The notes beneath the pieces are model-generated. The model had not been told where the DNA came from, searched no databases, and saw nothing but the letters and a program-made list of their open reading frames with translations. Position numbers and translations under genes: made by a program. Source: Planctomycetota bacterium (GTDB taxonomy: Bacteria > Planctomycetota > Phycisphaerae > Sedimentisphaerales > Anaerobacaceae). Taken from it: a DNA stretch of 64,000 nt. Location of the stretch: assembly GCA_030605475.1 (NCBI GenBank), contig JAUWIG010000048.1:16575-80574 (forward strand). Direction: 5' to 3'. The first letter of the stretch is position 1; every line of letters starts with the position of its first letter. Of this stretch, positions 51,598 to 59,706 are shown piece after piece.

Positions 51598-54528
51598 TTA
51601 CCAATCAAACGGCTTTTGCCACGCCTGTTTCAGCGAATCCAAATCCAGTTTGATAACAGCTTTTCCGTCCCGCGCTTTTATGACTAATGTTTTTTCCTCT
51701 GTTACCTTACCGATTTGTCCGAAGGGCAGATTCAGCATCATTTTTGCGAAAGCATCGTAATTTCCCGGCTCGACTTCCACAATATAGCGCGAGTTTGATT
51801 CGCTGAACAGTTGCGTATCTATTCGCGAGCAGTCGGCGGCTTTAGGCAGGCCCCGCAAATCCGCTTCTATCCCAAGTCCCCCGGCAAAAGCCATCTCCGC
51901 AAGTGCCACAGCTAATCCGCCCTCTGAGCAGTCGTGACAGCTGGCCACAAGGCCGTCAGCTATCGCAGCAGAAATTTTGCCGGCAATTTTAGGGGCCGTT
52001 TCGAGGTCCACTTTCGGGACATTGGCTCCGAGCTGGCCGTGAATCTTGTAATAGTGGGAGCCGCCTAACTCATTTTTGGTCTCGCCCACTATAAAGAGCA
52101 GATTAGACGCCTTCTTAGCGTCCATTGTTACACACGTCTTAATGTCATCAACGAGCGACATCGCGCTTATCAAGAGTGTCGATGGGATTGAAATCTGCGT
52201 TCCATCTTCGCAGGAGAATTCATTGTTTAGTGAATCCTTACCGGAGATAAACGGTGCTTCGAAAGCGATTGCCCCGTCATAGCAGGCCTGGGCCGCTCGC
52301 ACCAATGGGCCCAAAGTCTCTGGCTTTGTGCAGTCGCCCCAGCAGAAGTTATCCAGCAGCGCAATCCTGTCAACTCGCCCGCCCACACATATCAGGTTCC
52401 TGATTGCCTCATCAATCCCGGCCAGGGCCATCCAGTACGGGTCAATATCGCCATACATCGGATTCATTCCACAGCTAATTGCAAGGCCCTTATCCGAGTC
52501 GAACTTGGGTTTTATCACCGCCCCGTCACCGGGACCATCGTTATTTACGCCTACCAGCGGCTTGACAACCGAATTGCCCTGAACTTCGTGGTCGTATTGA
52601 CGGATTACCCATTCCTTGCTGGCAACGTTGTAAGATGAGAGAATCTGCAGAAGCTGCTTGTTATAGTTATTTTTTTCAGGTATGCTCGGCTCGGTCAATT
52701 GGGGAGTCTTCCAGACTGCCTTGCGGGAGTATTTAGGTATGCCCTCGTGCAAAAACTCCATATCCAGTTTGGCTACCTCCTGGCCGTTATAGCGCAGTGT
52801 CAGCTTCTTATCGCCGGTGAATTTACCTATTACTGTTGCCTGGACGTTTTCACCGTCGAAAATTTTCATTATCGCTTCTAAGTTTTCCGGCTTAACGGCT
52901 ACAACCATTCTTTCCTGTGCTTCGCTAATCCAGATTTCGGTATAGTTTAGCCCGGCATACTTTAAGGGCACTTTTTCCAAATTGACTTCTACACCGAGCT
53001 CTTTGCCCATCTCTCCTACCGCACCGCTAAGGCCCCCGGCTCCGCAGTCAGCAATCGCCTCGTACAGACCGACCTTGTTTGCCTGAAGCAGTACGTCCAA
53101 CATCTTCTTTTCCGTTATTGGATTGCCGATTTGGACCGCGTGGGAAAAGATGGTTTCGTACTCGTGCGTCATTTGCCCGGAAGAGAAAGTTGCTCCGTGT
53201 ATTCCGTCTCGCCCTGTCCTGCCGCCGACCACGATAACCAGGTTTCCACTTTGCGGATTCTCAAAGCATTTATGTTTGTCCATCAGGCCGATGTTGCCGC
53301 AATATACTAACGGATTAGCTAAGTATCTGTCGTCGAAATAGATTGCACCGTTGACTGTTGGTATTCCCATTCTGTTGCCGTAGTCGCGAACGCCGGCAAC
53401 AACACCTTTCATAATTCTTCTCGGATGCAGAACGCCTTTAGGGATATCTTCGAGTTTCTTGTCGGGCTCACCGAAGCAGAATATATCTGTGTTGGCGATG
53501 GGTTTTGCACCTAAGCCGGTCCCCATTGGGTCGCGAATTACACCACCGATGCCCGTAGCTGACCCGCCGTAAGGGTCAAGTGCCGAGGGATGATTATGCG
53601 TTTCGACCTTGAAACAAACTGCCGAATCCTCGTCAAATTCCACCACGCCGGCGTTATCCACAAACACCGATATGCACCATTTTTTATTGAGTTCCTTGGT
53701 GGCATTGAAAACGGTTTCCTTTAGCAGATTGTCAAAATGCACCTGCTTGCCGTCGATTGACATATCAACGGAGCTTTTGAGCGTTTTGTGGACGCAGTGC
53801 TCGCTCCAGGTTTGGGCGATTGCTTCGAGTTCAATGTCAGTGGGTTCTTTAGCCAGTTGCTGGTAGTATTTTTGAATGGTCTGCATCTCGACCAGATTGA
53901 GAAACAGGTCTTTTTCTTTGCTCAAGGCTATTAGCCCGTCGTCGTCAAGGTCGCGTATCGGCCAGTGTACTATCTGCAGTTCGTACGGTTTTAGATGGGA
54001 GCTTGGCGGCTCGGCTTCGTTGCCGATTACTACCTCCTCGATACAATCGTTTGCCAGGATTTTCTTTGCGATAGTGTCGGTCTGGCTTGGCGTAATATCG
54101 CCCAGCAGCACATACTTTCGTGCTGTTCGAACGTTACCGGCTTCAACACCCATATCAGCTATTGCGGTCATTACAGATTCAGCTACGGGGTCGGTGACGC
54201 CGCTCTTTAAGTGTACCTCGATTAGTGTTGCCTTAGCCAGCCCTGCCGGCGCTCTGCTTCTGCCTATATAATACTCTTCGCAGACCGGGTCGGTTAAGAG
54301 TTCTTTGCCTAACCGCCTGGCAAAATCCTTATCGAAGCCTGTCCCGAGCGCAGCCTGTCCCGAGCGCAGCCGAGGGGTCGAGGGGTCAGCCTCAATCAGA
54401 AAAACCGTCGCTGACTGAACCGCCTCGACCGAATGAATACCCAATTCTTTGATTTCTTCTAATACGCTGGCCCCGTGAACGTCAGCAAACCCAGCCCTAT
54501 TAAAGACCTCGAAACGCCATTGCTTCAC
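51598..54528 (-). CDS. purL: FGAM synthase PurL with N-terminal PurS-like domains
   Basis: Converts FGAR to FGAM; 976 residues, far longer than the about 730 of small PurL. The extra N-terminal 190 residues look like two PurS-like domains. The second (ATLIEVHLKSGVTDPVAESV to about EEVVIG) is clear; the first (WRFEVFNRAGFADVHGASVL) is weak. The PurL core follows: SEHCVHKTLKS, GGVIRDPMGTGLGAKPIANT and, near the C-terminus, HDCSEGGLAVALAEMAFAG. No separate purS is seen, so the domains probably replace it, with PurQ encoded downstream. A dispersed repeat lies inside the first domain (see 54337-54387). Its start overlaps the tyrA stop by 4 bp. Confidence 0.92.
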   Translation of the reverse strand: MKQWRFEVFNRAGFADVHGASVLEEIKELGIHSVEAVQSATVFLIEADPSTPRLRSGQAALGTGFDKDFARRLGKELLTDPVCEEYYIGRSRAPAGLAKATLIEVHLKSGVTDPVAESVMTAIADMGVEAGNVRTARKYVLLGDITPSQTDTIAKKILANDCIEEVVIGNEAEPPSSHLKPYELQIVHWPIRDLDDDGLIALSKEKDLFLNLVEMQTIQKYYQQLAKEPTDIELEAIAQTWSEHCVHKTLKSSVDMSIDGKQVHFDNLLKETVFNATKELNKKWCISVFVDNAGVVEFDEDSAVCFKVETHNHPSALDPYGGSATGIGGVIRDPMGTGLGAKPIANTDIFCFGEPDKKLEDIPKGVLHPRRIMKGVVAGVRDYGNRMGIPTVNGAIYFDDRYLANPLVYCGNIGLMDKHKCFENPQSGNLVIVVGGRTGRDGIHGATFSSGQMTHEYETIFSHAVQIGNPITEKKMLDVLLQANKVGLYEAIADCGAGGLSGAVGEMGKELGVEVNLEKVPLKYAGLNYTEIWISEAQERMVVAVKPENLEAIMKIFDGENVQATVIGKFTGDKKLTLRYNGQEVAKLDMEFLHEGIPKYSRKAVWKTPQLTEPSIPEKNNYNKQLLQILSSYNVASKEWVIRQYDHEVQGNSVVKPLVGVNNDGPGDGAVIKPKFDSDKGLAISCGMNPMYGDIDPYWMALAGIDEAIRNLICVGGRVDRIALLDNFCWGDCTKPETLGPLVRAAQACYDGAIAFEAPFISGKDSLNNEFSCEDGTQISIPSTLLISAMSLVDDIKTCVTMDAKKASNLLFIVGETKNELGGSHYYKIHGQLGANVPKVDLETAPKIAGKISAAIADGLVASCHDCSEGGLAVALAEMAFAGGLGIEADLRGLPKAADCSRIDTQLFSESNSRYIVEVEPGNYDAFAKMMLNLPFGQIGKVTEEKTLVIKARDGKAVIKLDLDSLKQAWQKPFDW
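54337..54387 (-). repeat. Dispersed repeat with duplications inside purL
   Basis: GCCTGTCCCGAGCGCA occurs twice in tandem (54337-54352, 54353-54368), then GAGGGGTC twice (54372-54387). The word is like that at 60158-60183 (CTTGTCCTGAGCGAAGTCG). Duplications of 16 and 8 bp total 24 bp, so the frame is kept; the encoded insert reads STPRLRSGQAALGTG. It lies in a loop of the first PurS-like domain. Confidence 0.7.
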
Positions 54529-55406
54529 GATATTATTTCCTTACTTTTAATCTTGTAGTTTATCATTGCGGCCCGTTTATCTCTTGCTGCCTCCAGCAGT
54601 TTTTCAATTTGTTTTTTGTTGCCGCTTTTAATTGCTTTTTTCAGCTTCTCTAATTCAGCTGTAATTTTATCGATGCCTTTGGTAGTGTTGTTTGCATTTG
54701 TCGCCAGTACGTCAGCCCAGATGTTGGCCGGTCCCGATGCTATTCTCGAGGTGTCCATAAAGCCTTTGCCGGCGAATTTAAGTTCTTCTCTCTTGCTGGC
54801 GTTTATCAACGCCGCCGCTGTGATATGCGGCAGATGACTTACATTTGCAAAGATTCTATCATGCTCGGCTGGCCTCATTAATTTCACAGAGCAGCCAAGC
54901 TTTGACCAGAATCTCTTAAGAGTTTCCACCGGGGGTGCGTTAGTTTTTTTTGTCGTTGTTAGAATGCAATCGGCTCGCTCGAACAAATCATCTCTGGCGA
55001 ATTCAATGCCTCTTTGTTCTGAGCCGGCAATTGGATGTGAGCCGACGTAGTGGCAGGTTTGCGGCAATTGCTTGGCTGCCCAGCGGTGCGGAAAAACTTT
55101 TGTCGAGCCGACGTCGGTAACAATGCAGCCTCTTGGCAGTGCATCGCTAATTTGGCTGAATATTTTCTCAAATGTGCATATAGGTGTCGCCAGGATGACA
55201 AGGTCAGCGTTGGATACGCCAAGTTTTATATCATCAACGATTTCGGTTGCCACTGCTAATTGTCGAGCTTTTCGGCGAGTAGCGGGGCGGTGGCTGTAAC
55301 CTACCGTTTTTACGCCGGAAAAAGAGCGTGAAACCGTTAAAGTTATCGACCCGCCTAAAAGGCCCAGTCCTATTACGGTTATTTGCCTTAAGCCTTTCAA
55401 AATCAA
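54525..55406 (-). CDS. tyrA: Prephenate dehydrogenase
   Basis: Tyrosine biosynthesis, prephenate to 4-hydroxyphenylpyruvate with NAD(P); 293 residues. Rossmann motif VIGLGLLGGSI at residues 10-20, followed by VILATPICTFEKIF, VTDVGSTKVFPHRW, and the substrate-binding HPIAGSEQRGIEFARDDLF with its catalytic His. SHLPHITAAALI follows in the helical dimer domain. The coiled C-terminus ends with a basic tail, without an ACT domain, so feedback inhibition of the ACT type is unlikely. The stop overlaps purL by 4 bp (ATGA), so the two are coupled. Confidence 0.93.
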   Translation of the reverse strand: MILKGLRQITVIGLGLLGGSITLTVSRSFSGVKTVGYSHRPATRRKARQLAVATEIVDDIKLGVSNADLVILATPICTFEKIFSQISDALPRGCIVTDVGSTKVFPHRWAAKQLPQTCHYVGSHPIAGSEQRGIEFARDDLFERADCILTTTKKTNAPPVETLKRFWSKLGCSVKLMRPAEHDRIFANVSHLPHITAAALINASKREELKFAGKGFMDTSRIASGPANIWADVLATNANNTTKGIDKITAELEKLKKAIKSGNKKQIEKLLEAARDKRAAMINYKIKSKEIIS

Positions 55407-55559
55407 GACCTTATAAAAATATGCTTCAAAATAGATGCTGCTAAAAAATATAACAAGGTGGCCGTAATGTCAATTTTTTTCTTTGATTTATGCAATTAAA
55501 AATGTTAGTATTCTAACTTTAATGAAGAGAGCCGATGGATATGGCAAAAGAAGAGAGTG

Positions 55560-55592
55560 TCCCGCCCGCTGTTTGTGGGCAGGGTTTTTTTA
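55560..55592 (+). terminator. Intrinsic terminator-like hairpin upstream of accA
   Basis: CCCGCCCGC and GTGGGCAGGG pair around TGTTT, followed by seven T. It points rightward, yet lies only 63 bp before accA and after the divergent tyrA start, with no upstream plus-strand gene. It may terminate a short leader RNA, so an attenuator for accA is possible. Confidence 0.6.
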
Positions 55593-55654
55593 TGGATATT
55601 TTTGTTGTGTTCTTGTGGTGATATTTTGCCCATACGGCAAAGCAGGATAATCTA

Positions 55655-56809
55655 ATGGTTAGAATGCCGGGTGATAACAATAAAATCGGCGACGGTGATT
55701 ATCTGGACTTTGAAGAAAAAGTAGCCGACCTTGACCGCCAGATGAAAGAGCTGCGCAAGCTCAGTTCCATCAAAGGCATTGACTATTCTGCCGAGATTCG
55801 CCGCTTACAGCAGGAGCAGGTTACTGAGCTCAAGCGAATCTATTCAAATCTGACCGCCTGGCAAACCGTTCAGGTGGCACGCCATCCGAAGAGGCCTTTA
55901 CTCGATGATTATCTTAACCTGATGGTAAAGGATTTTCGCGAATTGCATGGTGATAGGTGCTTCGGTGACGACCGGGCAATCATAACCGGGTTTGGTCAGA
56001 TCGGCAGAGAGAGAGTGTTAATTGTAGGCCAAAACAAAGGCAGGACCACAAAGAACAAGATTGCCTGCAATTTCGGATGTCCCAATCCTGAAGGCTATCG
56101 CAAGGCGCTGCTCAAAATGAAATTCGCACAGAAGTACAATATCCCTGTTGTTACGCTCATTGACACGCCGGGTGCATATCCTGGTATTGGTGCTGAAGAG
56201 CGGGGCCAGGCCCAGGCAATAGCCGTCAATCTACTGGAAATGTCGTCTCTGAGAGTGCCGGTAATTTGTATTGTCATTGGCGAGGGCGGTTCAGGCGGTG
56301 CTCTTGGTATAGGCGTAGGTGACAGGCTGGCGATGCTTGAATTCGCATATTATTCCGTGATATCGCCTGAGGGCTGTGCCGCGATTTTGTGGCGTGACGG
56401 CTCGCAGGCCCCAGACGCCGCAGAGGCGCTTAAATTGACCAGCAGGGATTTGTACAAGCTCGGATTGATTGACGCTACTATTCCTGAACCGCTCGGCGGA
56501 GCGCATCGTAACGTTCACGACACCGTCTATAATGTCGAGAGATATATTGTCAAAACCCTGGCGTGCCTTAAACGGACAAAGACCGACAATTTGCTTGAGA
56601 ACAGATACAGGAAATTGCGTTTGATAGGCACCACTTCCGCTGAAGTCCTTCGCAGAAAGACCGAGGCCGGAAGAGAGAGGATAAAAGCGGCGCTGGAAGC
56701 TGTCCCCGCCGATAGGCGTCCTGTGGAGACCAAGCCGCGAGAATCCGTCCCCTCCAAATCAAAGCGAGCTGTCACGCCGAAATCAAAACCCGTCTCCGCC
56801 AAAGTTTGA
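55655..56809 (+). CDS. accA: Acetyl-CoA carboxylase carboxyltransferase subunit alpha
   Basis: Transfers carboxyl from biotin to acetyl-CoA with AccD, the first step of fatty acid synthesis; 384 residues against about 320 in E. coli. Opens YLDFEEKVADLDRQMKELRK, and continues with HPKRPLLDDYLNLM, DRCFGDDRAIITGF, GAYPGIGAEERGQAQAIA, GEGGSGGALGIGVGDRL and SPEGCAAILWRD. The C-terminal 60 residues are a basic tail (RRKTEAGRERIKAALEAVPA then Lys/Pro/Ser-rich), absent from E. coli. accD is not adjacent in the window. A terminator-like hairpin lies 63 bp upstream. Confidence 0.95.
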   Translation: MVRMPGDNNKIGDGDYLDFEEKVADLDRQMKELRKLSSIKGIDYSAEIRRLQQEQVTELKRIYSNLTAWQTVQVARHPKRPLLDDYLNLMVKDFRELHGDRCFGDDRAIITGFGQIGRERVLIVGQNKGRTTKNKIACNFGCPNPEGYRKALLKMKFAQKYNIPVVTLIDTPGAYPGIGAEERGQAQAIAVNLLEMSSLRVPVICIVIGEGGSGGALGIGVGDRLAMLEFAYYSVISPEGCAAILWRDGSQAPDAAEALKLTSRDLYKLGLIDATIPEPLGGAHRNVHDTVYNVERYIVKTLACLKRTKTDNLLENRYRKLRLIGTTSAEVLRRKTEAGRERIKAALEAVPADRRPVETKPRESVPSKSKRAVTPKSKPVSAKV

Positions 56810-56829
56810 CAGTCCTGAATTAGACCTTT

Positions 56830-56899
56830 TTGCCTTTTGCTTTCTACCTGCTGTTTGCTGTCTTCTGACTTTTTAATTTTTGATTTTGCATTTTTAATT
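56830..56899. repeat. Ten heptamers in strict phase, downstream of accA
   Basis: Ten consecutive 7-bp words (TTGCCTT, TTGCTTT, CTACCTG, CTGTTTG, CTGTCTT, CTGACTT, TTTAATT, TTTGATT, TTGCATT, TTTAATT). The longest heptamer-phased array in the window, ending about 60 bp before the next gene. Confidence 0.7.
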
Positions 56900-56960
56900 G
56901 AATTGCTGTCTGCTATCATATAAACTCGAAACTAAATTCCCGGACATATAGGAGCAGATT

Positions 56961-57191
56961 ATGCCCGCTGAAACCATTACCGAAAAGCAGCGTAAAATGG
57001 CAAAATGGTGCCTCGAATGCTTCTTCTGCAGCCGCGCACGCAGAAAACAGAAAGGCTTCGCCTACTGGCTCGTTAAAAAAGTCGAATCGCGAATCTGCCC
57101 ATTCTGCAGAGCGTACGAAAAAGTCTATGGCCGAAAGGCTTACGAACCAATACCTCCCTCTCAAAACACCTCATCCACCAATAATAAATAA
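56961..57191 (+). CDS. Small Cys-rich protein, possible zinc ribbon (unknown)
   Basis: 76 residues, function not recognised. Two Cys clusters, CLECFFCSR (C17, C20, C23) and CPFCRAY (C46, C49 approx.), could bind one zinc. The rest is basic, and the tail is Ser/Pro/Asn-rich. A clear ribosome site, AGGAG, lies 7 bp before the ATG, which supports it as a real gene. It follows accA by 150 bp; whether it is cotranscribed is unknown. Confidence 0.6.
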   Translation: MPAETITEKQRKMAKWCLECFFCSRARRKQKGFAYWLVKKVESRICPFCRAYEKVYGRKAYEPIPPSQNTSSTNNK

Positions 57192-57234
57192 TCGCTAATC
57201 AGTTGGGACCGCAAAGACCGCGATTCCCGTTTAA

Positions 57235-57260
57235 AATAAAAAAGCCCGACAAATCGGGCT
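57235..57260 (-). terminator. Intrinsic terminator of the sua5-rpiB unit
   Basis: On the minus strand AGCCCGA (57260-57254) and TCGGGCT (57249-57243) pair around TTTG, followed by a T-rich run TTTTTATTTTAAA. It lies 45 bp past the rpiB stop. Confidence 0.85.
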
Positions 57261-57266
57261 CCTCTG

Positions 57267-57301
57267 GCGAGATACGAAGTACCAGACACGAAATACGAGC
57301 T
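57267..57301. repeat. Heptamer-phased spacer array
   Basis: Five 7-bp words (GCGAGAT, ACGAAGT, ACCAGAC, ACGAAAT, ACGAGCT) between the rpiB stop (57305) and its terminator. Confidence 0.65.
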
Positions 57302-57304
57302 CTG

Positions 57305-57772
57305 CTATCCGTTCTTTACCTCTGTTGGGTCTTTGCCTTCTTCGATAGCCGTAATTTTGTTTACCCTTCTTTGGTGTCTGCCCCCGCTGAATTCGGTATT
57401 GAGCCAGACTTCCACTATTTTCCTCAGTAATACCTCTCCTATCAGGTCACCTGACACACAAAGCACATTCGCGTCATTGTGGTCGCGTGAAATCTGAGCA
57501 CTTAGCTCGTCATGGCACAATGCAGCCCTGATTCCCTTTATTTTGTTGGCCGTTATGCTCATTCCTATCCCGGTTCCACAAGCTAAAATAGCCCTGTCAG
57601 CTTGTTTTTTCGCCACTGCCATTGCCGCCAAGTACGCTGTGTCAGGGTAATCAACCGGATTGCTGTTACTTGTGCCGACATCAATACACTCGTGGCCAAG
57701 TTGAGCAATTATGGCCTTGATTTGATTTTTGGATTCGAAACCGCGATGGTCGTTTCCAACTGCTATTTTCAT
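57305..57772 (-). CDS. rpiB: Ribose-5-phosphate isomerase B
   Basis: Interconverts ribulose-5-P and ribose-5-P (LacAB_rpiB family); 155 residues. Opens KIAVGNDHRGFESKNQIKAI; the catalytic Cys and anion hole are in LACGTGIGMSITANKIKGIR; the C-terminal RDHNDANVLCVSGDLIGEVL is typical. Its start overlaps the end of the Sua5/phosphatase fusion by 4 bp. The order Sua5-phosphatase-rpiB matches ywlC-ywlE-ywlF of Bacillus. Confidence 0.95.
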   Translation of the reverse strand: MKIAVGNDHRGFESKNQIKAIIAQLGHECIDVGTSNSNPVDYPDTAYLAAMAVAKKQADRAILACGTGIGMSITANKIKGIRAALCHDELSAQISRDHNDANVLCVSGDLIGEVLLRKIVEVWLNTEFSGGRHQRRVNKITAIEEGKDPTEVKNG

Positions 57773-58890
57773 ATCACAAGCTCACCAATTCTTTTTTTCA
57801 CAGCCTTTTCTATCAGTTCAGCACAATTGTTATAAACCTGTTGCGGCTGGCCTATCGGGTCAGAAATATCTTTGTCTTCTGCTAATAACACACATTTATT
57901 CGCAGCCTCGGGACTAAGAGCAGTTACTCGCTCGCGGTGCATTCGGCTCATCGCAAATATAAAATCACATTCTTCGACGAGCTGCTTGGACAGTGCTCTG
58001 CTTTTATGAGCTTTTATGTCTGTCCCCTTAGCTGCACAAACTGCTATGGCCTCCGGACTTGCCGGTGAACCGACCATACCCATAGTGCCCGCAGAGAACG
58101 TTTTATAACCTCTTTTCCCAAGACAGTCAACCTTACATTCTAATTTTTCTGCCAGATATTTGCGGAACATTCCTTCAGCCATAGGGCTTCGGCAGGTATT
58201 GCCGGTGCAAACGAACAAAAATTTAACTTCCGACATTGCTTCCAGCTCTGCTTGGGAATATGCGCCAGGCCTTAAAATTCCCAGCCCTTTCTTACCTATT
58301 TTCACAACCGTACTGCTTTTTTTGTATTTACACGGCCCTGCGTCCAACAACAGCTCGATTTGACCCGAGAACTGAGTGAGGACATGCTCTGCATCTGCCG
58401 CTGGTGGTTGACCTGTTATGTTTGCGCTTGGTGCAACCACGGGATTTTGGGTTAGCCGCAACAACATTGAAGCTATGGCGTTATCAGGGCAGCGACTGCC
58501 TATGGAATTATCTTTATACAAGTTTTCAAAAACCTGTTTCTCAAGGCTGTTTCGCTGTTTTTCGATATTCCGGTCGTCTAATTCGAAGACTATCGTCAAA
58601 GGGCCGGGCCAGGCGTTTTTAACCAGTTTTTGGGCCCGTAATCCGACGACAGGCACATATTTTTCAAGGTCTGCTTTTTGGCCGATGTGTAATGTATAGG
58701 GTTTCTGAGGGTCTCGGCCTTTGAGGTTATTGAGTTTGGTCAGCGAGGTAGTTTCGACCCTGCAGGCAATTCCATAGACCGTTTCGGTGGGAAACGCCAC
58801 GAGTCCGCTGGCATCTATGAGCTGTGCAGCCTCCTTGATTTCTGCTGCATCAATCTTCGCAGCATCGAGTTTTACAACTTTTGTCTCCAT
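57769..58890 (-). CDS. Fusion: Sua5/YwlC-type threonylcarbamoyl-AMP synthase + low-molecular-weight phosphatase
   Basis: 373 residues in two domains. Residues 1-215 are a YrdC/Sua5 domain (LVAFPTETVYGIACRV, KGRDPQKPYTLHIGQKADL, PGPLTIVFELDD, SANITGQPPAADAEHVL), making TC-AMP for the t6A37 modification of tRNA, the substrate used by the mtaB product at 8.7-10.1 kb. Residues 218-373 are a low-molecular-weight phosphotyrosine or phosphoarginine phosphatase: P-loop CTGNTCRSPMAEG (C-X5-R) and acid loop ISDPIGQP. In Bacillus these are adjacent genes ywlC and ywlE, so this looks like their fusion. Start at 58890 is chosen over a GTG at 58899 for the upstream GAGG. Protein-level function of the phosphatase is not determined. 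Confidence 0.9.
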   Translation of the reverse strand: METKVVKLDAAKIDAAEIKEAAQLIDASGLVAFPTETVYGIACRVETTSLTKLNNLKGRDPQKPYTLHIGQKADLEKYVPVVGLRAQKLVKNAWPGPLTIVFELDDRNIEKQRNSLEKQVFENLYKDNSIGSRCPDNAIASMLLRLTQNPVVAPSANITGQPPAADAEHVLTQFSGQIELLLDAGPCKYKKSSTVVKIGKKGLGILRPGAYSQAELEAMSEVKFLFVCTGNTCRSPMAEGMFRKYLAEKLECKVDCLGKRGYKTFSAGTMGMVGSPASPEAIAVCAAKGTDIKAHKSRALSKQLVEECDFIFAMSRMHRERVTALSPEAANKCVLLAEDKDISDPIGQPQQVYNNCAELIEKAVKKRIGELVI

Positions 58891-58944
58891 CTGCCTCACA
58901 AAAATACACTAAATAATCTCCAATGACAAGTTTGTATTTTCCCC

Positions 58945-59075
58945 TCGTAGCGTAGCGAAGATCCCGGGCTTGACCCGGGACCCAGAATTTCGTAGCGAAG
59001 CGGAGACCCTCGAAGCGCAGTGAAGTTCCTCGTAGCGTAGCGAAGACCCTCGAAGCGTAGCGTAGATCCCCGCAT
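58945..59075. repeat. Tandem CTCGAAGCGTAGCGAAGA-type repeats
   Basis: At least four degenerate units with core CGTAGCG(T/A)AG(C)GAAGAYCC lie between 58945 and 59075, interrupted by a GACCCGGGACCCAG segment. This is part of the gene-free stretch 58891-59706. That stretch also has a GTCATCCCGAGCGAAGCG word (59104), a heptamer array (59140-59167), two hairpins (59384-59436), a GTCATTCTGAACGAAGTG copy (59511) and another heptamer array (59662-59682). Confidence 0.55.
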
Positions 59076-59139
59076 GTCGTTGGTGGGGACCCAGCCTTTT
59101 TTTGTCATCCCGAGCGAAGCGCAGCAATCTCAACCCACA

Positions 59140-59167
59140 ATAGTAAATAGTCAATAGTAAATAATCA
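59140..59167. repeat. Heptamer-phased spacer array
   Basis: Four 7-bp words: ATAGTAA, ATAGTCA, ATAGTAA, ATAATCA. They are the reverse complement kind of those at 5718-5745 (ATTGACT, ATTTACT). Confidence 0.6.
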
Positions 59168-59375
59168 ATTAAACCCTCCCCCTGCCCACGCCTGCCTGCC
59201 CCATTGCTTGCTTGCCCCCGAGTCTCGTCATCGGGGGTCTACTCTAATGGGGTCATCCCGACAGCAAAAGTTTACCCTGAGCAAGAGAGTTTACCCTGCC
59301 TGTCCCACACAAAATAGCAAACTTGCGTTATTTGGTGCGGGAAACCAAAGCGAAGGGAAGGGAGGAATATATTGA

Positions 59376-59400
59376 AAAAAAATGCCACGCCTCGCGTGGC
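59376..59400 (-). terminator. Intrinsic terminator-like hairpin (minus strand)
   Basis: GCCACGC (59384-59390) pairs with GCGTGGC (59394-59400), with eight A on its left side, giving a U-tract when read leftward. No minus-strand gene lies upstream, so its client is unknown. Confidence 0.6.
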
Positions 59401-59416
59401 TTTCCGCTTCGTTTAG

Positions 59417-59445
59417 CCCCTCGGCCTGCCGAGGGGTTTCTTATT
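59417..59445 (+). terminator. Intrinsic terminator-like hairpin (plus strand)
   Basis: CCCCTCGGC (59417-59425) pairs with GCCGAGGGG (59428-59436), followed by TTTCTTATTTGTTT. No plus-strand gene lies just before it. Confidence 0.6.
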
Positions 59446-59510
59446 TGTTTAGCCGTCGCCGGCATTTATACGCCGTAGCCTTGGCAAAGGTGGATGGCGA
59501 CGTTCTTTTC

Positions 59511-59538
59511 GTCATTCTGAACGAAGTGAAGAATCTCA
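59511..59538. repeat. REP-like word GTCATTCTGAACGAAGTG
   Basis: Single copy of the word that forms the inner inverted repeats of the 18416-18545 element; a variant, GTCATCCCGAGCGAAGCG, is at 59104-59132. Confidence 0.6.
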
Positions 59539-59661
59539 ACCAAACATTAATCAATATCGAAGATCCGCCTGTGGCGGAATCAATGGAAATCCCCTTGCCT
59601 TTTCCCCTCCTTTCGCTTATTTTATTCCTCCGTAATAAGAATAAGGAAGGAGACAAATCAG

Positions 59662-59682
59662 TATCGAGATACGAGATACGAA
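59662..59682. repeat. Heptamer-phased spacer array (short)
   Basis: Three 7-bp words, TATCGAG, ATACGAG, ATACGAA, just upstream of the next small gene. Confidence 0.5.
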
Positions 59683-59706
59683 AATGTTTTAGTGGAGATA
59701 TTTAAT

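Noticed and set aside
58909..59154. Minus-strand frames rich in LRYE/RYE words
   Set aside because: They are translations of the tandem CGTAGCGAAG repeats and not genes.
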